From Candidatus Loosdrechtia aerotolerans (GTDB lineage: Bacteria; Planctomycetota; Brocadiia; Brocadiales; Brocadiaceae): a DNA stretch of 42,476 nucleotides. Both the position numbers and the translations under genes were made by a program. The number at the start of each line of letters is the position of its first letter. The stretch's first letter is position 1. Below the pieces are notes generated by a model. That model did not search any database. It had not been told where the DNA came from and was given only the letters and a program-made list of their open reading frames with translations. Below are positions 18,170 through 27,589 of the stretch, one piece after another. The stretch covers positions 1-42,476 of the forward strand of contig SOER01000027.1 in assembly GCA_021646405.1 (NCBI GenBank), read 5' to 3'.

Positions 18170-19200
18170 TATAGTGCATTACACTTTTCTAAGAGTTGTC
18201 TTGCGATACTCTCCCAGGAAAACGTTTTTGCTTTTTCCCTGGTTCTCGAAACAACAGTTCGTATTTTTTGCAGTTCTGTTTTCAATTCATCAACAGTGGT
18301 AAAATACCGAAAATCATCTGAAGCAGGGAAGTTTTCCGGTAGACTTCCGAAAGGTGTAGTTACCACCGGTAGATTACAGGCAATTGCCTCAAGAACAGAA
18401 AGCGGGAATTCCATTGCACCGTTTCTCTCTATTACATTAAAAACATAACAATCCGCGAGTTGATAGAGCTCTTGATTTTTCTGAATAAATGTATCGATAA
18501 TGGAAACCCCTGCCCGTTGTAATTCTCTTTTCAATTCTTCTTCCTGTTGAGTTGAAGTACTCCCAACCAGCAGTACCTGGGTTTCCGATTGACCGGGAAA
18601 ATTCAGGAAGATTTCTACATTCCTTGACTTCCGTATGTGGCCTATATGCAGAACAACAAATTTATCTTTTGAGATATGATATTTTTCCCGTAAAGCGCAC
18701 TTTCTTTCAGGAGAAACAGGAACAAATTTCTCCAGGTCAACTCCCGGAGAAAGCACATGAGCTTGAATACCCATTTTTTTGTATACTGCAGACATACGGG
18801 CTGAAGGGACAAAAAATCTATCTGGACAAAACAACATGATCATCTTTCGTGTAAGGAATGAATATTCTCTGTTCTGCAGTACAATCAAGGCAGTTTTTGT
18901 CTCACTTGAAATAAAGCGGAGGATCCGGTAACGCATGAACGTGTGAAGTGTTGCCGATGCTTCAGGAATATAAAAGATAAAATCAGGATTATAACGTTTT
19001 ATTTCCTTACATAAATTATCAGAGTAGAGGGCCTTGTTTATTGAGATAGTTCGAATAAGTCCGTCCTGATCCCCGCATGGCCCTAATCCAATACATTCTG
19101 TATGGTGTCTGATTCCTTTCAGGAGATTGAAAGCCGTTACTTTCATACCTTCATCATAAGGTGGGATAAACAAATCAGACAGTATTAAGATTTTTTTCAT
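18169..19200 (-). CDS. Glycosyltransferase, GT4/group 1
   Basis: Protein of 343 residues. The N-terminus MKKILILSDLFIPPYDEGMK and the donor domain VVLHIGHIRKSRNVEIFL and GAMEFPLSVLEAIACNLPVV mark a GT-B fold GT4-like enzyme. The first Glu of the EX7E pair is in GAMEFPLSVLE. It is shorter than the other GT4 proteins of the locus, mainly through a compact N-terminal domain. GAGGATC lies just before the ATG. The start overlaps the O-antigen ligase gene by 26 bp, so the two are co-translated. Confidence 0.85.
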   Translation of the reverse strand: MKKILILSDLFIPPYDEGMKVTAFNLLKGIRHHTECIGLGPCGDQDGLIRTISINKALYSDNLCKEIKRYNPDFIFYIPEASATLHTFMRYRILRFISSETKTALIVLQNREYSFLTRKMIMLFCPDRFFVPSARMSAVYKKMGIQAHVLSPGVDLEKFVPVSPERKCALREKYHISKDKFVVLHIGHIRKSRNVEIFLNFPGQSETQVLLVGSTSTQQEEELKRELQRAGVSIIDTFIQKNQELYQLADCYVFNVIERNGAMEFPLSVLEAIACNLPVVTTPFGSLPENFPASDDFRYFTTVDELKTELQKIRTVVSRTREKAKTFSWESIARQLLEKCNAL

Positions 19201-20536
19201 TTTGATCCTCTAGATCATTTAATTTTTGTGTCATACCTAAAAAGCAGAATATATACCCTGTTATTGTGACGAAAAAGAATATGTTTTGGCCGAGTGAAGC
19301 AGCAGCATACACCGCTAATAATACAAGCATAAAAACGTTATACGGACGACGCCCCGGATATTTTTTTATTCTGTTCACATAGTATTTAAAGTTCATGTAG
19401 AAAAAATTGATAAAACACAACAGTCCTATAATCCCTGATTCAATAAGAATTCTCAGAAAATCATTATGTGGTGGTAAAGGATATGATGTATATTCAATAG
19501 CAACTTGTTCACTGGAGCCGATACCGAACCCAAGCAGGGGATGTTCGGGAAGTGCGTTTTTTAACAACTGCTTTCCGATATCCATTCTGAATTCCAGGCT
19601 GTTTATTCCATATTTTCTTGGGGCAATTAGATCAGAAACCCGATTGATAATTTGATCATGCAGGAGTATCACACTAACAAAACAGAGTAAAAATAAATAT
19701 ATCCTGAGTTTCTTCTCCTTAATTGAATAAACAATGAGCCCTACGAGAAAGGCAAACCAGCCGGCACGGGTATAAGTTAGTACGAGAGAAACAAGAGCCA
19801 ATAAAAGCAACATATATAAACAGAGATTAAACTTTTTTGATTTGCTTTTTTTGAAGAAAAGCAAATATATGAGTACAAATATGGTAATACAGAGAAACGC
19901 TGCATAGGGGTTTGAGAGCACAAATGTTGAATTAATACGAAGTGTTTCATCCATTCCCTGCTGTACACCAGAACCGGTTGCATATTGTAAAAAGCCATTC
20001 CCCATTGGAATAATAGAAGATAAGGCAACCGTCAGGAATATCTTGTAAGCATCATGTTCGTTTTGAATAAGATGATATGCTAGCAGGTATATAGCTATAA
20101 GACTGATCAATTTCAGGAAAAAGGTTATACCAGAACCTAAATTTTCTATATTAACGAGAGAAAATAGTGCAGCAAGGAGATAGAGATAGAAATAGCCGGA
20201 GATAGAAGGTTTCCAGGATTTTTGCTTATCTATAGACATTACGATGATGACAAATACAATAAAGAGGCCGCTGAATATTGCTAAAAGATTTACCCCTTTT
20301 CCAACTCCATATTTACAGAGTGGATCTAGGAGTGGGCGTACGAAGAGGAGGACGATAAAAGCGGCATAAGGATGTACAAAGAACGTTATCATAATAAAGA
20401 GGAAGGCAAAAATTGCTGCATACAGGTAAATAGGAATGGAAAGGGAAAAAATATATCCACCAAATAGAGAAATGATAAAAGATACTATGATAGTTAAAAA
20501 AACTTTAATTCCTGTTGTGAATGATGTTGTGGTCAT
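19175..20536 (-). CDS. O-antigen ligase / polymerase family membrane protein
   Basis: Protein of 453 residues with about 11-12 membrane helices. LTYTRAGWFAFLVGLIVY and a large loop with HPLLGFGIGSS and PPHNDFLRILIESGIIG are the conserved Wzy_C (WaaL/Wzy) signature; the loop Arg and His are the residues usually tied to transfer of undecaprenyl-linked glycan. Within this operon it most likely polymerises repeat units, or transfers the finished glycan to an acceptor, on the periplasmic side. Polymerase and ligase cannot be told apart by sequence. No flippase (Wzx) gene is visible in the window, so one would have to be elsewhere. Confidence 0.9.
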   Translation of the reverse strand: MTTTSFTTGIKVFLTIIVSFIISLFGGYIFSLSIPIYLYAAIFAFLFIMITFFVHPYAAFIVLLFVRPLLDPLCKYGVGKGVNLLAIFSGLFIVFVIIVMSIDKQKSWKPSISGYFYLYLLAALFSLVNIENLGSGITFFLKLISLIAIYLLAYHLIQNEHDAYKIFLTVALSSIIPMGNGFLQYATGSGVQQGMDETLRINSTFVLSNPYAAFLCITIFVLIYLLFFKKSKSKKFNLCLYMLLLLALVSLVLTYTRAGWFAFLVGLIVYSIKEKKLRIYLFLLCFVSVILLHDQIINRVSDLIAPRKYGINSLEFRMDIGKQLLKNALPEHPLLGFGIGSSEQVAIEYTSYPLPPHNDFLRILIESGIIGLLCFINFFYMNFKYYVNRIKKYPGRRPYNVFMLVLLAVYAAASLGQNIFFFVTITGYIFCFLGMTQKLNDLEDQNEKNLNTV

Positions 20537-20556
20537 TATCGTCCCGTTTTTTTACG

Positions 20557-21555
20557 TCAAGATTGTTCTGTACTGTTTACCAGTATTTTCACATCCGATG
20601 ATATTCTGTTTCTTCCCGTTAACAGACGAATTAAAGAACTCATTATCCCCAAAATCCTTGAAATATTACATAAATAAGAGATGCACCATATGCGTACTAT
20701 TTTCTCATTGATTTCTGCAACACCCCGTACATGAGCTAACATTCTGATATACGATAAACGACGCGGTAAAAACAACCTTGCTATGGAATAGATAATCCTG
20801 GGTAACGTTTTCTTTGTCGTGATAAATACACCGAGTAACCCCGTACCTACCCGAAAGTCCTTTTTCAGCAATTCTTTCAGACATCGTGCCGGATGATGAA
20901 TAATCGCGTTCGGTACATGAATGAGGATAAAACCAGCTTCTGTAGCCCTGGAAGTCCACTGGATATCACCACCGGATTTGACTGAATCAGGAAACAGGCC
21001 CACTTTCTCAAATACATGAGATCTTACAAAGAGATTTGCAGTTGTTGCGGCGTTCATCTTTTTTATTGATGATTCTGTTTGCAAGTTTGTTACTGAATCG
21101 TATAATTCAGCTGCTGTTTTATGCTTTGAATAGATAAATTCTATCTTGCCTCCGGCTAAGTCTGCTGATTCGGAGATAAGTGCCATAACCCCCTCTTGGA
21201 TCCAATGTGGTGTAACGATACAATCGGAATCAGTAAAAGCTATAATCTCGCTTTTTGAGTTCTGTATTCCCCTGTTTCTTGCAGCATACGAACTTTGAAT
21301 GGTGTTTTCCTCTAACAAGGTAACTGGATACTGCCTGATTATTTCTTTTGTTTTATCACACGAGTTATTATCAACGAAAACTATCCTGAGCAATTCTTTT
21401 GGATACTCTAAATCCAGCAGAGACCCTATCAACGCACTGATATTTTTTTCTGCGTTATACACAGGGATAATGATCGAAACTGCAGGAAGTACCTGTGATT
21501 GTTTATCAACAGGGGGGTGACTCCTTGTGATAGGAATACTTATACCTGATAACAA
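20557..21555 (-). CDS. Glycosyltransferase family 2
   Basis: Protein of about 332 residues. VSIIIPVYNAEKNISALI opens a GT-A fold, IVFVDNNSCDKT follows, and AFTDSDCIVTPHW carries the DxD metal site. QWTSRATEAGF matches the ED/(Q)xxRW-like acceptor region. There is no ATG in the N-terminal region. The TTG at 21555 has GGAGG about 8 nt upstream and is preferred over the TTG at 21570, which lies inside that ribosome-binding site. The C-terminus has a hydrophobic stretch that may touch the membrane. It lies 20 bp before the ligase gene and about 130 bp after wzz. Confidence 0.88.
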   Translation of the reverse strand: MLSGISIPITRSHPPVDKQSQVLPAVSIIIPVYNAEKNISALIGSLLDLEYPKELLRIVFVDNNSCDKTKEIIRQYPVTLLEENTIQSSYAARNRGIQNSKSEIIAFTDSDCIVTPHWIQEGVMALISESADLAGGKIEFIYSKHKTAAELYDSVTNLQTESSIKKMNAATTANLFVRSHVFEKVGLFPDSVKSGGDIQWTSRATEAGFILIHVPNAIIHHPARCLKELLKKDFRVGTGLLGVFITTKKTLPRIIYSIARLFLPRRLSYIRMLAHVRGVAEINEKIVRIWCISYLCNISRILGIMSSLIRLLTGRNRISSDVKILVNSTEQS

Positions 21556-21687
21556 AATCGCTTCCTCCAAAGCATCCTTTCAATGCATACGTCTAAGCTT
21601 TCTCTCTGTATTGGCAAGATTGCTCCAACAATACCCGACATTATTTCTCCGGGCATTTTTTTAGAATTTTATTGTACTACTCTGCAA

Positions 21688-23460
21688 CTATAACCTGTTA
21701 TACAGTAACTTGGGAATAGAAAATGAGCGGTTATTCAGGATAACGCCAAGAAAGTTTATCCTCTTCTGCTCCAGGGGTGTTATAAGGGCTTTTATAACAT
21801 GGCGCCGGGTCTTTCCCTCATTAACCACCACGGCAACCCCATCTAAACGCGTGGAAAGTGTATAAACATCCTTTATATTCTTCAAACTTGCATAATCAAC
21901 AAGAACGAGATCATAATTATCTTTAGCGAAATCAACAATATCATGCATTCTTACAGAATCTAAAATAGCAGGGTGATTATCTGTTGTATTTGCAGGTAAG
22001 ATTGTTAACTTTGAATTCAGGCGCTTACTCTTTTTATTATCAAGAGGAACCTTTCCTTCAAGGACATTTACATGACCTGTAATTATATCTTCAGGCATCC
22101 TCAATAAATTTGGTGCACGGACTCCGTTACTGTGTGAATTATTACCCGCTGTTAAAATTGTTAAGTTGCTACTTATATGCTGGGATGCCTTTTCAAAAGA
22201 TATTCTTCCTTCGAGTATATCGGTCAAACCAGGACTATTAGGAACATTGAATATCTTATGCATTGTTGGAGTTTTTACATTTGCATCGATAATCAGTATC
22301 CTGTGGCCCGCTTTATTTGATAAATAGTTGCCAAGATTAGCAACAATAGTCGTAGATCCTTCTGTGTGTGAAGCTGCAGTTATCAACATAGATCTCAGAT
22401 TCTTCTCTTTCATCAATATATGTATTTGATCTGAAAGATTTTGACAAAAATAAGCAACGGAGGTTGTTCGTTTTTTGTCTTTAATGAGCTTCTTATTCCG
22501 AAACCCCTTCTTAGGAATAGAGCCTAAAACCGGCAAGTTCAGAAATGTTTCTATATCCTGAGGTGATTTAATTGTATGGTCAATATATTCAAGTCCAAAG
22601 GCAAGCATTATCCCCAAGGACATGCCAATAAAAAGTGCTATAGCCATAGTAATACGTTTGCTGGTTCCTATTGGTTGCAGGGGAACTTGCGCCTGCTCAA
22701 TAATTTTAACGCTCGCAGGCCCGATTGCCTCTAAAGGAGAGAGGGTATCGCCGGCAAGATTTCTGGTTATCTTCTGAATTTCACTTCTCAGCTGGACAAT
22801 TATTGGATGCTTACTCTCATATTGTAATTGTAATTCAGCTAACTGTTGCTCGAGATCAAAGAGAATATATGATCGGCTCACCACGTTAGCAATTGTAGCT
22901 GCTGCTACAGGATCAAAATCAAAAGCACTGATAGTAAAGATATTGGTATCTTTTATCGGTTCAACTTCAATAATACCTTTTAAATTCTCTACATGCTTCC
23001 GGAGTTCATATGCTTGTCTTTGTTCCTCTGTAAGATTGTCAGATTTTGAAACCTCTTGTTGTAAATTAGCCAGCCATTGGGGTCTTAAATTTTCCAGCCA
23101 TGTATGCTTTAAATTTGTTAACCATATTTTCACAGGAGAACAGTAATTCAACTCATAATCTTCCGGCCGATTGTAAAGTTTCAAAACTTTAACGGCGCGT
23201 TCAATTACCGGATTTGAAAACACAATCTCATTCTGAGTAAGGTGCTGATATCCTTGTAAAACTTTGTAATAGGGAGATTCAAATTGCTTTTCCGCAGAGA
23301 CAAGCATCTTAACGCGTGCCTGATATACCGGGGTTTTCAGCTCTAACCCAATTATTGTACTTATCATTACGATTACAAGTGTATTGATAATGATAAGCTT
23401 ATGCCTAAATACAACTCTTAAATAATCCCGCAAGGTATTTGTTGAAAAATGTAAGTTCAT
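21688..23460 (-). CDS. Wzz/BY-kinase-like chain-length protein with degenerate, duplicated kinase domain
   Basis: Protein of 590 residues. TM1 lies at about 21-40 and TM2 at about 271-291, bracketing a Wzz periplasmic domain that ends in a proline-rich QVPLQPIGTSKR. The cytoplasmic part resembles a bacterial tyrosine kinase, but the P-loop reads AASHTEGSTTIVANLG (362-377), where the usual GKST has become GSTT and the catalytic Lys is lost. There is no C-terminal Tyr cluster. The segment after Walker A' (IIDANVKTP) is duplicated: 411-452 (GLTDILEGRISF...LTILTAG) and 462-505 (GHVNVLEGKVPL...LTILPAN). The periplasmic domain also has three tandem 8-residue repeats at 113-136. AGAGGA precedes the ATG. 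Chain-length control in the Wza-dependent route is likely; kinase activity is doubtful. Confidence 0.88.
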   Translation of the reverse strand: MNLHFSTNTLRDYLRVVFRHKLIIINTLVIVMISTIIGLELKTPVYQARVKMLVSAEKQFESPYYKVLQGYQHLTQNEIVFSNPVIERAVKVLKLYNRPEDYELNYCSPVKIWLTNLKHTWLENLRPQWLANLQQEVSKSDNLTEEQRQAYELRKHVENLKGIIEVEPIKDTNIFTISAFDFDPVAAATIANVVSRSYILFDLEQQLAELQLQYESKHPIIVQLRSEIQKITRNLAGDTLSPLEAIGPASVKIIEQAQVPLQPIGTSKRITMAIALFIGMSLGIMLAFGLEYIDHTIKSPQDIETFLNLPVLGSIPKKGFRNKKLIKDKKRTTSVAYFCQNLSDQIHILMKEKNLRSMLITAASHTEGSTTIVANLGNYLSNKAGHRILIIDANVKTPTMHKIFNVPNSPGLTDILEGRISFEKASQHISSNLTILTAGNNSHSNGVRAPNLLRMPEDIITGHVNVLEGKVPLDNKKSKRLNSKLTILPANTTDNHPAILDSVRMHDIVDFAKDNYDLVLVDYASLKNIKDVYTLSTRLDGVAVVVNEGKTRRHVIKALITPLEQKRINFLGVILNNRSFSIPKLLYNRL

Positions 23461-23469
23461 AATATTCCT

Positions 23470-24369
23470 CTAAAGAATTCCTTCCTGGACAATTACAATA
23501 TCGTCTGGTTCTAAACGAATATCTTTCCCGGTGTGCCCTTTTACTGCACCTTTCATATCTACTTTAATACTCGCATACTCTGATTTTCCTGGAATTGTTC
23601 GGAGTATTTTTACCTTATCGGGAGAACCATATTTTGCAAACCCTCCGGAAAGTGATATGGCTTTTAGTACTGTCATATTATCTTCAAGGGTAAACTTACC
23701 AGGGTTTAATACCTCACCATAAACAAAGAAACTTTTACTCATCTCTACCACTATGATGTCTTCACTCTCAAGAGGCAAATCGGCGTTCAGATCACTCCTC
23801 CTGCTATCTTTAAGATTTATATAAAATTCTCTGTATCCGGGTTTATCCCTCCGTTTTCGCCTGAGTTTTACACTTCCATAAAGACCTTCCTGAGTAATAC
23901 CTCCGGCCTCTGTTATCGCCTTTAATACCGTTGTTTTATCTTCCAGATCATAGACTCCCGGAGTTTTCACCTCTCCATACACGTAAAATTTCATATTCTT
24001 GTAGCTTGATAACGTCACCGATACAACTGCATATTTTATGTAACCCTCACCAAGCTTTTTGGAAATCCCCTCCTCTATCTCAGCAAGCGTCATCCCCTCT
24101 ACAGAAAAGACCCCTATATAGGGAAATGAGATTGATCCATCTGTTGCAACGCGCGCTACCGTTTTCAGATTTTCATGTCCCAGCACATTTATTTCCAGTA
24201 CATCATTTACACCAACCGTGTATTGTCCCTTACTTTCGCTTGCATAATTTGGTACACATACCATGCATGTACTCAAAACGAAAATCAGACTTATAAAAAT
24301 ACCTTTCAATTCTCTCACCCCCCTTAAAAATATGACTGAAAAAACAGACTGCTCTTTTGATTTTTCCAT
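23470..24369 (-). CDS. Wza-like polysaccharide export protein with two SLBB domains
   Basis: Outer-membrane or periplasmic exporter of about 299 residues. After the signal region comes the Poly_export domain (YTVGVNDVLEINVLGHENL), then two SLBB repeats, FYVYGEVKTPGVYDLEDKT and FFVYGEVLNPGKFTLEDNM, which are clearly homologous to each other. The start is uncertain. The ATG at 24369 gives 20 residues before a hydrophobic segment, whereas the TTG at 24309 has AAGGGGGG about 8 nt upstream and yields a clean signal peptide MKGIFISLIFVLSTCMVC. I consider 24309 at least as likely. No classical lipobox is seen, unlike E. coli Wza. It lies 9 bp before wzz and 10 bp after the phosphoglycosyl transferase gene. 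Confidence 0.9.
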   Translation of the reverse strand: MEKSKEQSVFSVIFLRGVRELKGIFISLIFVLSTCMVCVPNYASESKGQYTVGVNDVLEINVLGHENLKTVARVATDGSISFPYIGVFSVEGMTLAEIEEGISKKLGEGYIKYAVVSVTLSSYKNMKFYVYGEVKTPGVYDLEDKTTVLKAITEAGGITQEGLYGSVKLRRKRRDKPGYREFYINLKDSRRSDLNADLPLESEDIIVVEMSKSFFVYGEVLNPGKFTLEDNMTVLKAISLSGGFAKYGSPDKVKILRTIPGKSEYASIKVDMKGAVKGHTGKDIRLEPDDIVIVQEGIL

Positions 24370-24379
24370 ACTCCTGAAC

Positions 24380-25786
24380 CTATTTTGCACCTGTTCCAAG
24401 CAATACTGCCGGCAAGGTTTTCAGCAGTATCTTACAATCAAGCCAGAGCGACCAATTGTCAATATACATTAAATCCAGCTTCATCCATTCATTAAAATCG
24501 GTTATCTTATTTCTTCCACATACTTGCCAGATACAAGTTAAACCTGGCCGCATGCTCAATCGCCTGCGCTGCCAGGGTTCATATTGACTTACCTCTAAGG
24601 GGATGGGGGGTCTTGGACCAACAAGACTCATATCACCTTTAAATACACACCAGAGTTGTGGTAATTCATCTATACTAAGTTTTCTCAGAATTTTTCCCAC
24701 CTTTGTCACCCGGGGATCCTTTTCCATTTTAAAAACGGGCCCGTTCATTTCATTACAAGCAAGAAGTTCAGCCAGTTTGCTTTCCGCATCTTGAACCATT
24801 GTTCTAAACTTATAGATAGTAAATCTTCTCCCATTCAAACTACATCTCTGCTGTTTAAAGAATACATCACCTTTTGAGGTTGTTTTTATCAAAATCGCTG
24901 CTACCGCAAAAATTGGGGATGATATGACAAGTGCAACCGAAGAAAAAACAAAATCGAATACACGTTTCAGGAATAAATGTATTTGTTTATCTGGTGTACT
25001 TTCGAAGGAAAGTAGTGGAAATTTTTCCAGGCTGCTGTATTTCGACTTCGACAATTTAAGATCAAACAAGTCTAATGCAATACTCACCCGTATTCCCTCA
25101 ATTTCACAACCAGATATTGTTTTTTCAATATCACTCAACCAGGAACGCGGTACAACAAAGATAACTTCGTCTACTACAGCATTATGGATTATGTCAGTTA
25201 TATCATCAAAAGAACCGATTACTTTATATCCACAAACCATAGTGTTTACCTTTGTTATATCATTGTCAACAAGGCCAATAACCCTTACCCCCCACTCAGG
25301 ATGCCTTTTAATTAAACCGATAAGATGCTGAGCCCGACTACCTGTACCAACAATTAAGATATTTCTTATATTAAAACCCCTTTTACGTTGGTACCGAAAA
25401 AATTGTATGAGAAGATACTTTTCAATGCTGATGAAGGTTGCTGCAAGGAGGAACAAGTAAACGATGTACAATCTACTCACGAAATTCATTTTTGTTATAA
25501 AAATAAATCCACCAAAAAGACTACAGCCTACAATAGCAGCTTCAACTACAATAAATATGACATGAGATATTCGTCTTGTTCGGAAGGAACTATACATTCC
25601 AAAACAGTACAAAAGTCCTCCCCAGATAAAGAGTAATACGGGTAAAAGTATTAAATATGTGTTAAGATTATAGAAGCTATTGGATTGTTTTTTTATAAGG
25701 AGGCACAAAAAGAATGTCATACATACGATACAGAGATCTGAGGCAACCATCAGCCACCTAAATATTGTGTTGTGCTCTTTTATCAT
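24380..25786 (-). CDS. Undecaprenyl-phosphate sugar phosphotransferase (WbaP/WcaJ type)
   Basis: Membrane protein of 468 residues that starts glycan synthesis by moving sugar-1-phosphate onto undecaprenyl phosphate. Four to five N-terminal helices are followed by a Rossmann-like domain ([17 protein letters not shown], about 143-160) and the bacterial sugar transferase domain: [10 protein letters not shown], then KFRTM, then [25 protein letters not shown] and GLTCIWQV. All conserved elements of the catalytic domain are present. It is the first gene of the main run, with 579 bp of non-coding DNA upstream. No clear ribosome-binding site is visible. Confidence 0.93.
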   Translation of the reverse strand: MIKEHNTIFRWLMVASDLCIVCMTFFLCLLIKKQSNSFYNLNTYLILLPVLLFIWGGLLYCFGMYSSFRTRRISHVIFIVVEAAIVGCSLFGGFIFITKMNFVSRLYIVYLFLLAATFISIEKYLLIQFFRYQRKRGFNIRNILIVGTGSRAQHLIGLIKRHPEWGVRVIGLVDNDITKVNTMVCGYKVIGSFDDITDIIHNAVVDEVIFVVPRSWLSDIEKTISGCEIEGIRVSIALDLFDLKLSKSKYSSLEKFPLLSFESTPDKQIHLFLKRVFDFVFSSVALVISSPIFAVAAILIKTTSKGDVFFKQQRCSLNGRRFTIYKFRTMVQDAESKLAELLACNEMNGPVFKMEKDPRVTKVGKILRKLSIDELPQLWCVFKGDMSLVGPRPPIPLEVSQYEPWQRRRLSMRPGLTCIWQVCGRNKITDFNEWMKLDLMYIDNWSLWLDCKILLKTLPAVLLGTGAK

Positions 25787-26365
25787 AGTTTAAATAATAA
25801 GTTGTCTTAGAAATCATCTACGTTATTTATTGTAAGGATATAGAAAAATATGTGCCAATATCAGAAATATAAAAAATATATTACCGATTTTTGAACAGAA
25901 ACGCCGATACCCTCAACAGAGACGCCTTCAGAGTTCTTTTGCAAGGCTTTTTAAATAGCAAATTTCTGCGATAACAGATAAATTGTGAAATAAAAGAAAG
26001 GATTAAATTTAGGTATGCGCCAAAAAACCAGATAAGAGATGAAAGTTATTATGTATACCAGGGTAAAAAATTATATAAAGTGGACTAGCCTTCCGTCATA
26101 ATTGAAGCCCTGTCTTATAGATGTGAAAAATAGAGATTGTTACAGATCTGGAGGGGACATTAAAAGCACAAAAACGTGACATGTCACGCAGTTGTGACAT
26201 GTCGCAGAAGTGTGACAAGGCACAATAGAAATCTGCCCTGAAATCGGTTCCGCATGGATTACACTGTGGGAGATTTACTGCATCAGAACATCTCGTAAGT
26301 GTCAGATGCAACGACGGGAAAGATATTTGAAATGAAAAAATATGGATGTACTACCCTAACGCTGG
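25787..26365. promoter_or_regulatory. Long upstream region of the main exopolysaccharide operon
   Basis: No plausible gene is present; the longest frame (26096-26311, minus) has a Cys-rich, low-sense product. The region precedes the minus-strand phosphoglycosyl transferase gene and is likely its promoter and regulatory zone. The GTGACA direct repeats (listed separately) lie about 390-440 bp upstream of that start. No named riboswitch fold could be recognised. Confidence 0.4.
26175..26229. repeat. Three GTGACA direct repeats with 18-bp period
   Basis: GTGACA begins at 26176, 26194 and 26212, each exactly 18 bp apart. Unit 1 contains the perfect 14-bp palindrome CGTGACATGTCACG (26175-26188); unit 2 is GTGACATGTCGCAGAAGT; unit 3 is GTGACAAGGCACAATAGA. 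Direct repeats of a dyad at near-helical spacing upstream of an operon suggest an array of operator sites for a regulator binding one face of the DNA. GTGACATGTCGCAG recurs at 11071-11084. Confidence 0.5.
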
Positions 26366-27589
26366 TTAAAACTCTGCAACTAGTCCCAGGAAGACGGTAT
26401 TTTTTTCATATTCCGCTGTTGAAATATTAGAATTCAGGTCTGAGTAGGCGTAGGTAAAATTACCGCTTAAATTCTTCGTAATATCATAGCCAAGGGTGGC
26501 CCTTCCTCCGAGGAATTCTCTTTCAAAATTTGAGAAGACATATTCTCCGTCACCGTAAAATGCTGAAAGAGCGCATTTTAGTCTTTCCGAAAGCTGTCTT
26601 TTAAAACCGACTGAGGTTCGCCACTGATGAAAAACATCAGAAACGTAAGGATTTGTTTCATCTCTCTTCGTGAAAGAGACTGTTGCTTCTGTCCTGTCAC
26701 TCACCTCATATACAAACGATGCGGCATACAATGGCCGTGTGAATTCTTCACCATCTTCGAAAGAATCAATGAAATCCAATCCTACTGCACCATCAAAATA
26801 AATCTTTTTTGTTATGTACTGTCTTACACCTGCAGTAACCGTGTTTATTGTAGCATCTTCGTCATTCTCAAATTGTATATTTCTGAAATCGTACGATAGA
26901 GAAAATTGGGTAAGAGAACTAAGCAAATAATCTGCTTCAATTCCTGCTTCGTTGGTGTAGGATGCGGCTATATCAACCCCCGAGAACGCATTTATATTAT
27001 TACCATACCATATCGTACCCGTAATTTGCTTGCTTATATCTTTTTGATAATCGATATCGAGCCTATTCCTGTAATGATCAAATCGGCCATCTGTTCTTTG
27101 AAACTGCTCATCAAAAAAATCATCCCGGAAAAAAAGTGGTGCTTCAGAATGATAAAAACTATTTTTAACATTTATGCGGTCTTGCTCGGAGAATTCATGC
27201 ATGAATTTAAGATCAACGTCTTCAGCTACGTGATTAAATTCGCTATTTTTAGCAAAGATCTGACTGCTAATGTTACCAACTAAACCAAAGGTATTCCTCT
27301 TACCCTCGTACGATACACCAACTGCAAAGCTTATATCTGTTACAAAATCTTCTTCCTCATCTGTCTCTGAGAAGGTGATGTTGTCATCATATGTCTCACC
27401 TATTGACACTCCTAGCAGTTTAATATTAACACCTCTGTAGTCATAGGTAAGTGAATCAAGAAAATTTGTAACGGACAGGACCGGTTCATCAATGTCAAAA
27501 GAGTAGGCCTTTAGGAAGGTAAACAGTTGGGAAATAATGCAGAAACCTGCTATAAAAACTATTTTTAGATACCTGGTCAGATTATTCAC
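26366..27589 (-). CDS. Outer-membrane beta-barrel protein (BBP2/porin-like)
   Basis: Protein of 407 residues with an N-terminal signal (about residues 1-28, ending around LKAYS). The rest is built of alternating-residue amphipathic strands with Asn/Asp-rich turns and ends in the aromatic GLVAEF, as outer-membrane barrels do. The pattern matches the 'putative beta-barrel porin 2' type found at many exopolysaccharide loci, where it may work with the exporter. The start is GTG and no ribosome-binding site is evident, so initiation is somewhat uncertain. It is first in the locus but separated by 579 bp from the next gene, so it may be its own unit. Confidence 0.8.
   Translation of the reverse strand: MNNLTRYLKIVFIAGFCIISQLFTFLKAYSFDIDEPVLSVTNFLDSLTYDYRGVNIKLLGVSIGETYDDNITFSETDEEEDFVTDISFAVGVSYEGKRNTFGLVGNISSQIFAKNSEFNHVAEDVDLKFMHEFSEQDRINVKNSFYHSEAPLFFRDDFFDEQFQRTDGRFDHYRNRLDIDYQKDISKQITGTIWYGNNINAFSGVDIAASYTNEAGIEADYLLSSLTQFSLSYDFRNIQFENDEDATINTVTAGVRQYITKKIYFDGAVGLDFIDSFEDGEEFTRPLYAASFVYEVSDRTEATVSFTKRDETNPYVSDVFHQWRTSVGFKRQLSERLKCALSAFYGDGEYVFSNFEREFLGGRATLGYDITKNLSGNFTYAYSDLNSNISTAEYEKNTVFLGLVAEF

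Noticed and set aside
26175-26207. Canonical CRP/FNR sites
   Set aside because: The TGTGA half-sites are separated by 4 bp, not the 6 bp of CRP, and the core does not match the FNR TTGAT half-site.
26175-26229. CRISPR array
   Set aside because: The 18-bp period leaves no room for spacers and the units are only partly alike; direct operator repeats fit better.
26096-26311. 71-codon Cys-rich minus-strand frame upstream of the phosphoglycosyl transferase
   Set aside because: Its sequence comes largely from the GTGACA repeats; coding is unlikely.
8645-27589. Exosortase/PEP-CTERM-linked locus
   Set aside because: No exosortase, PEP-CTERM substrate or PrsK/PrsR regulator genes are present in the window.
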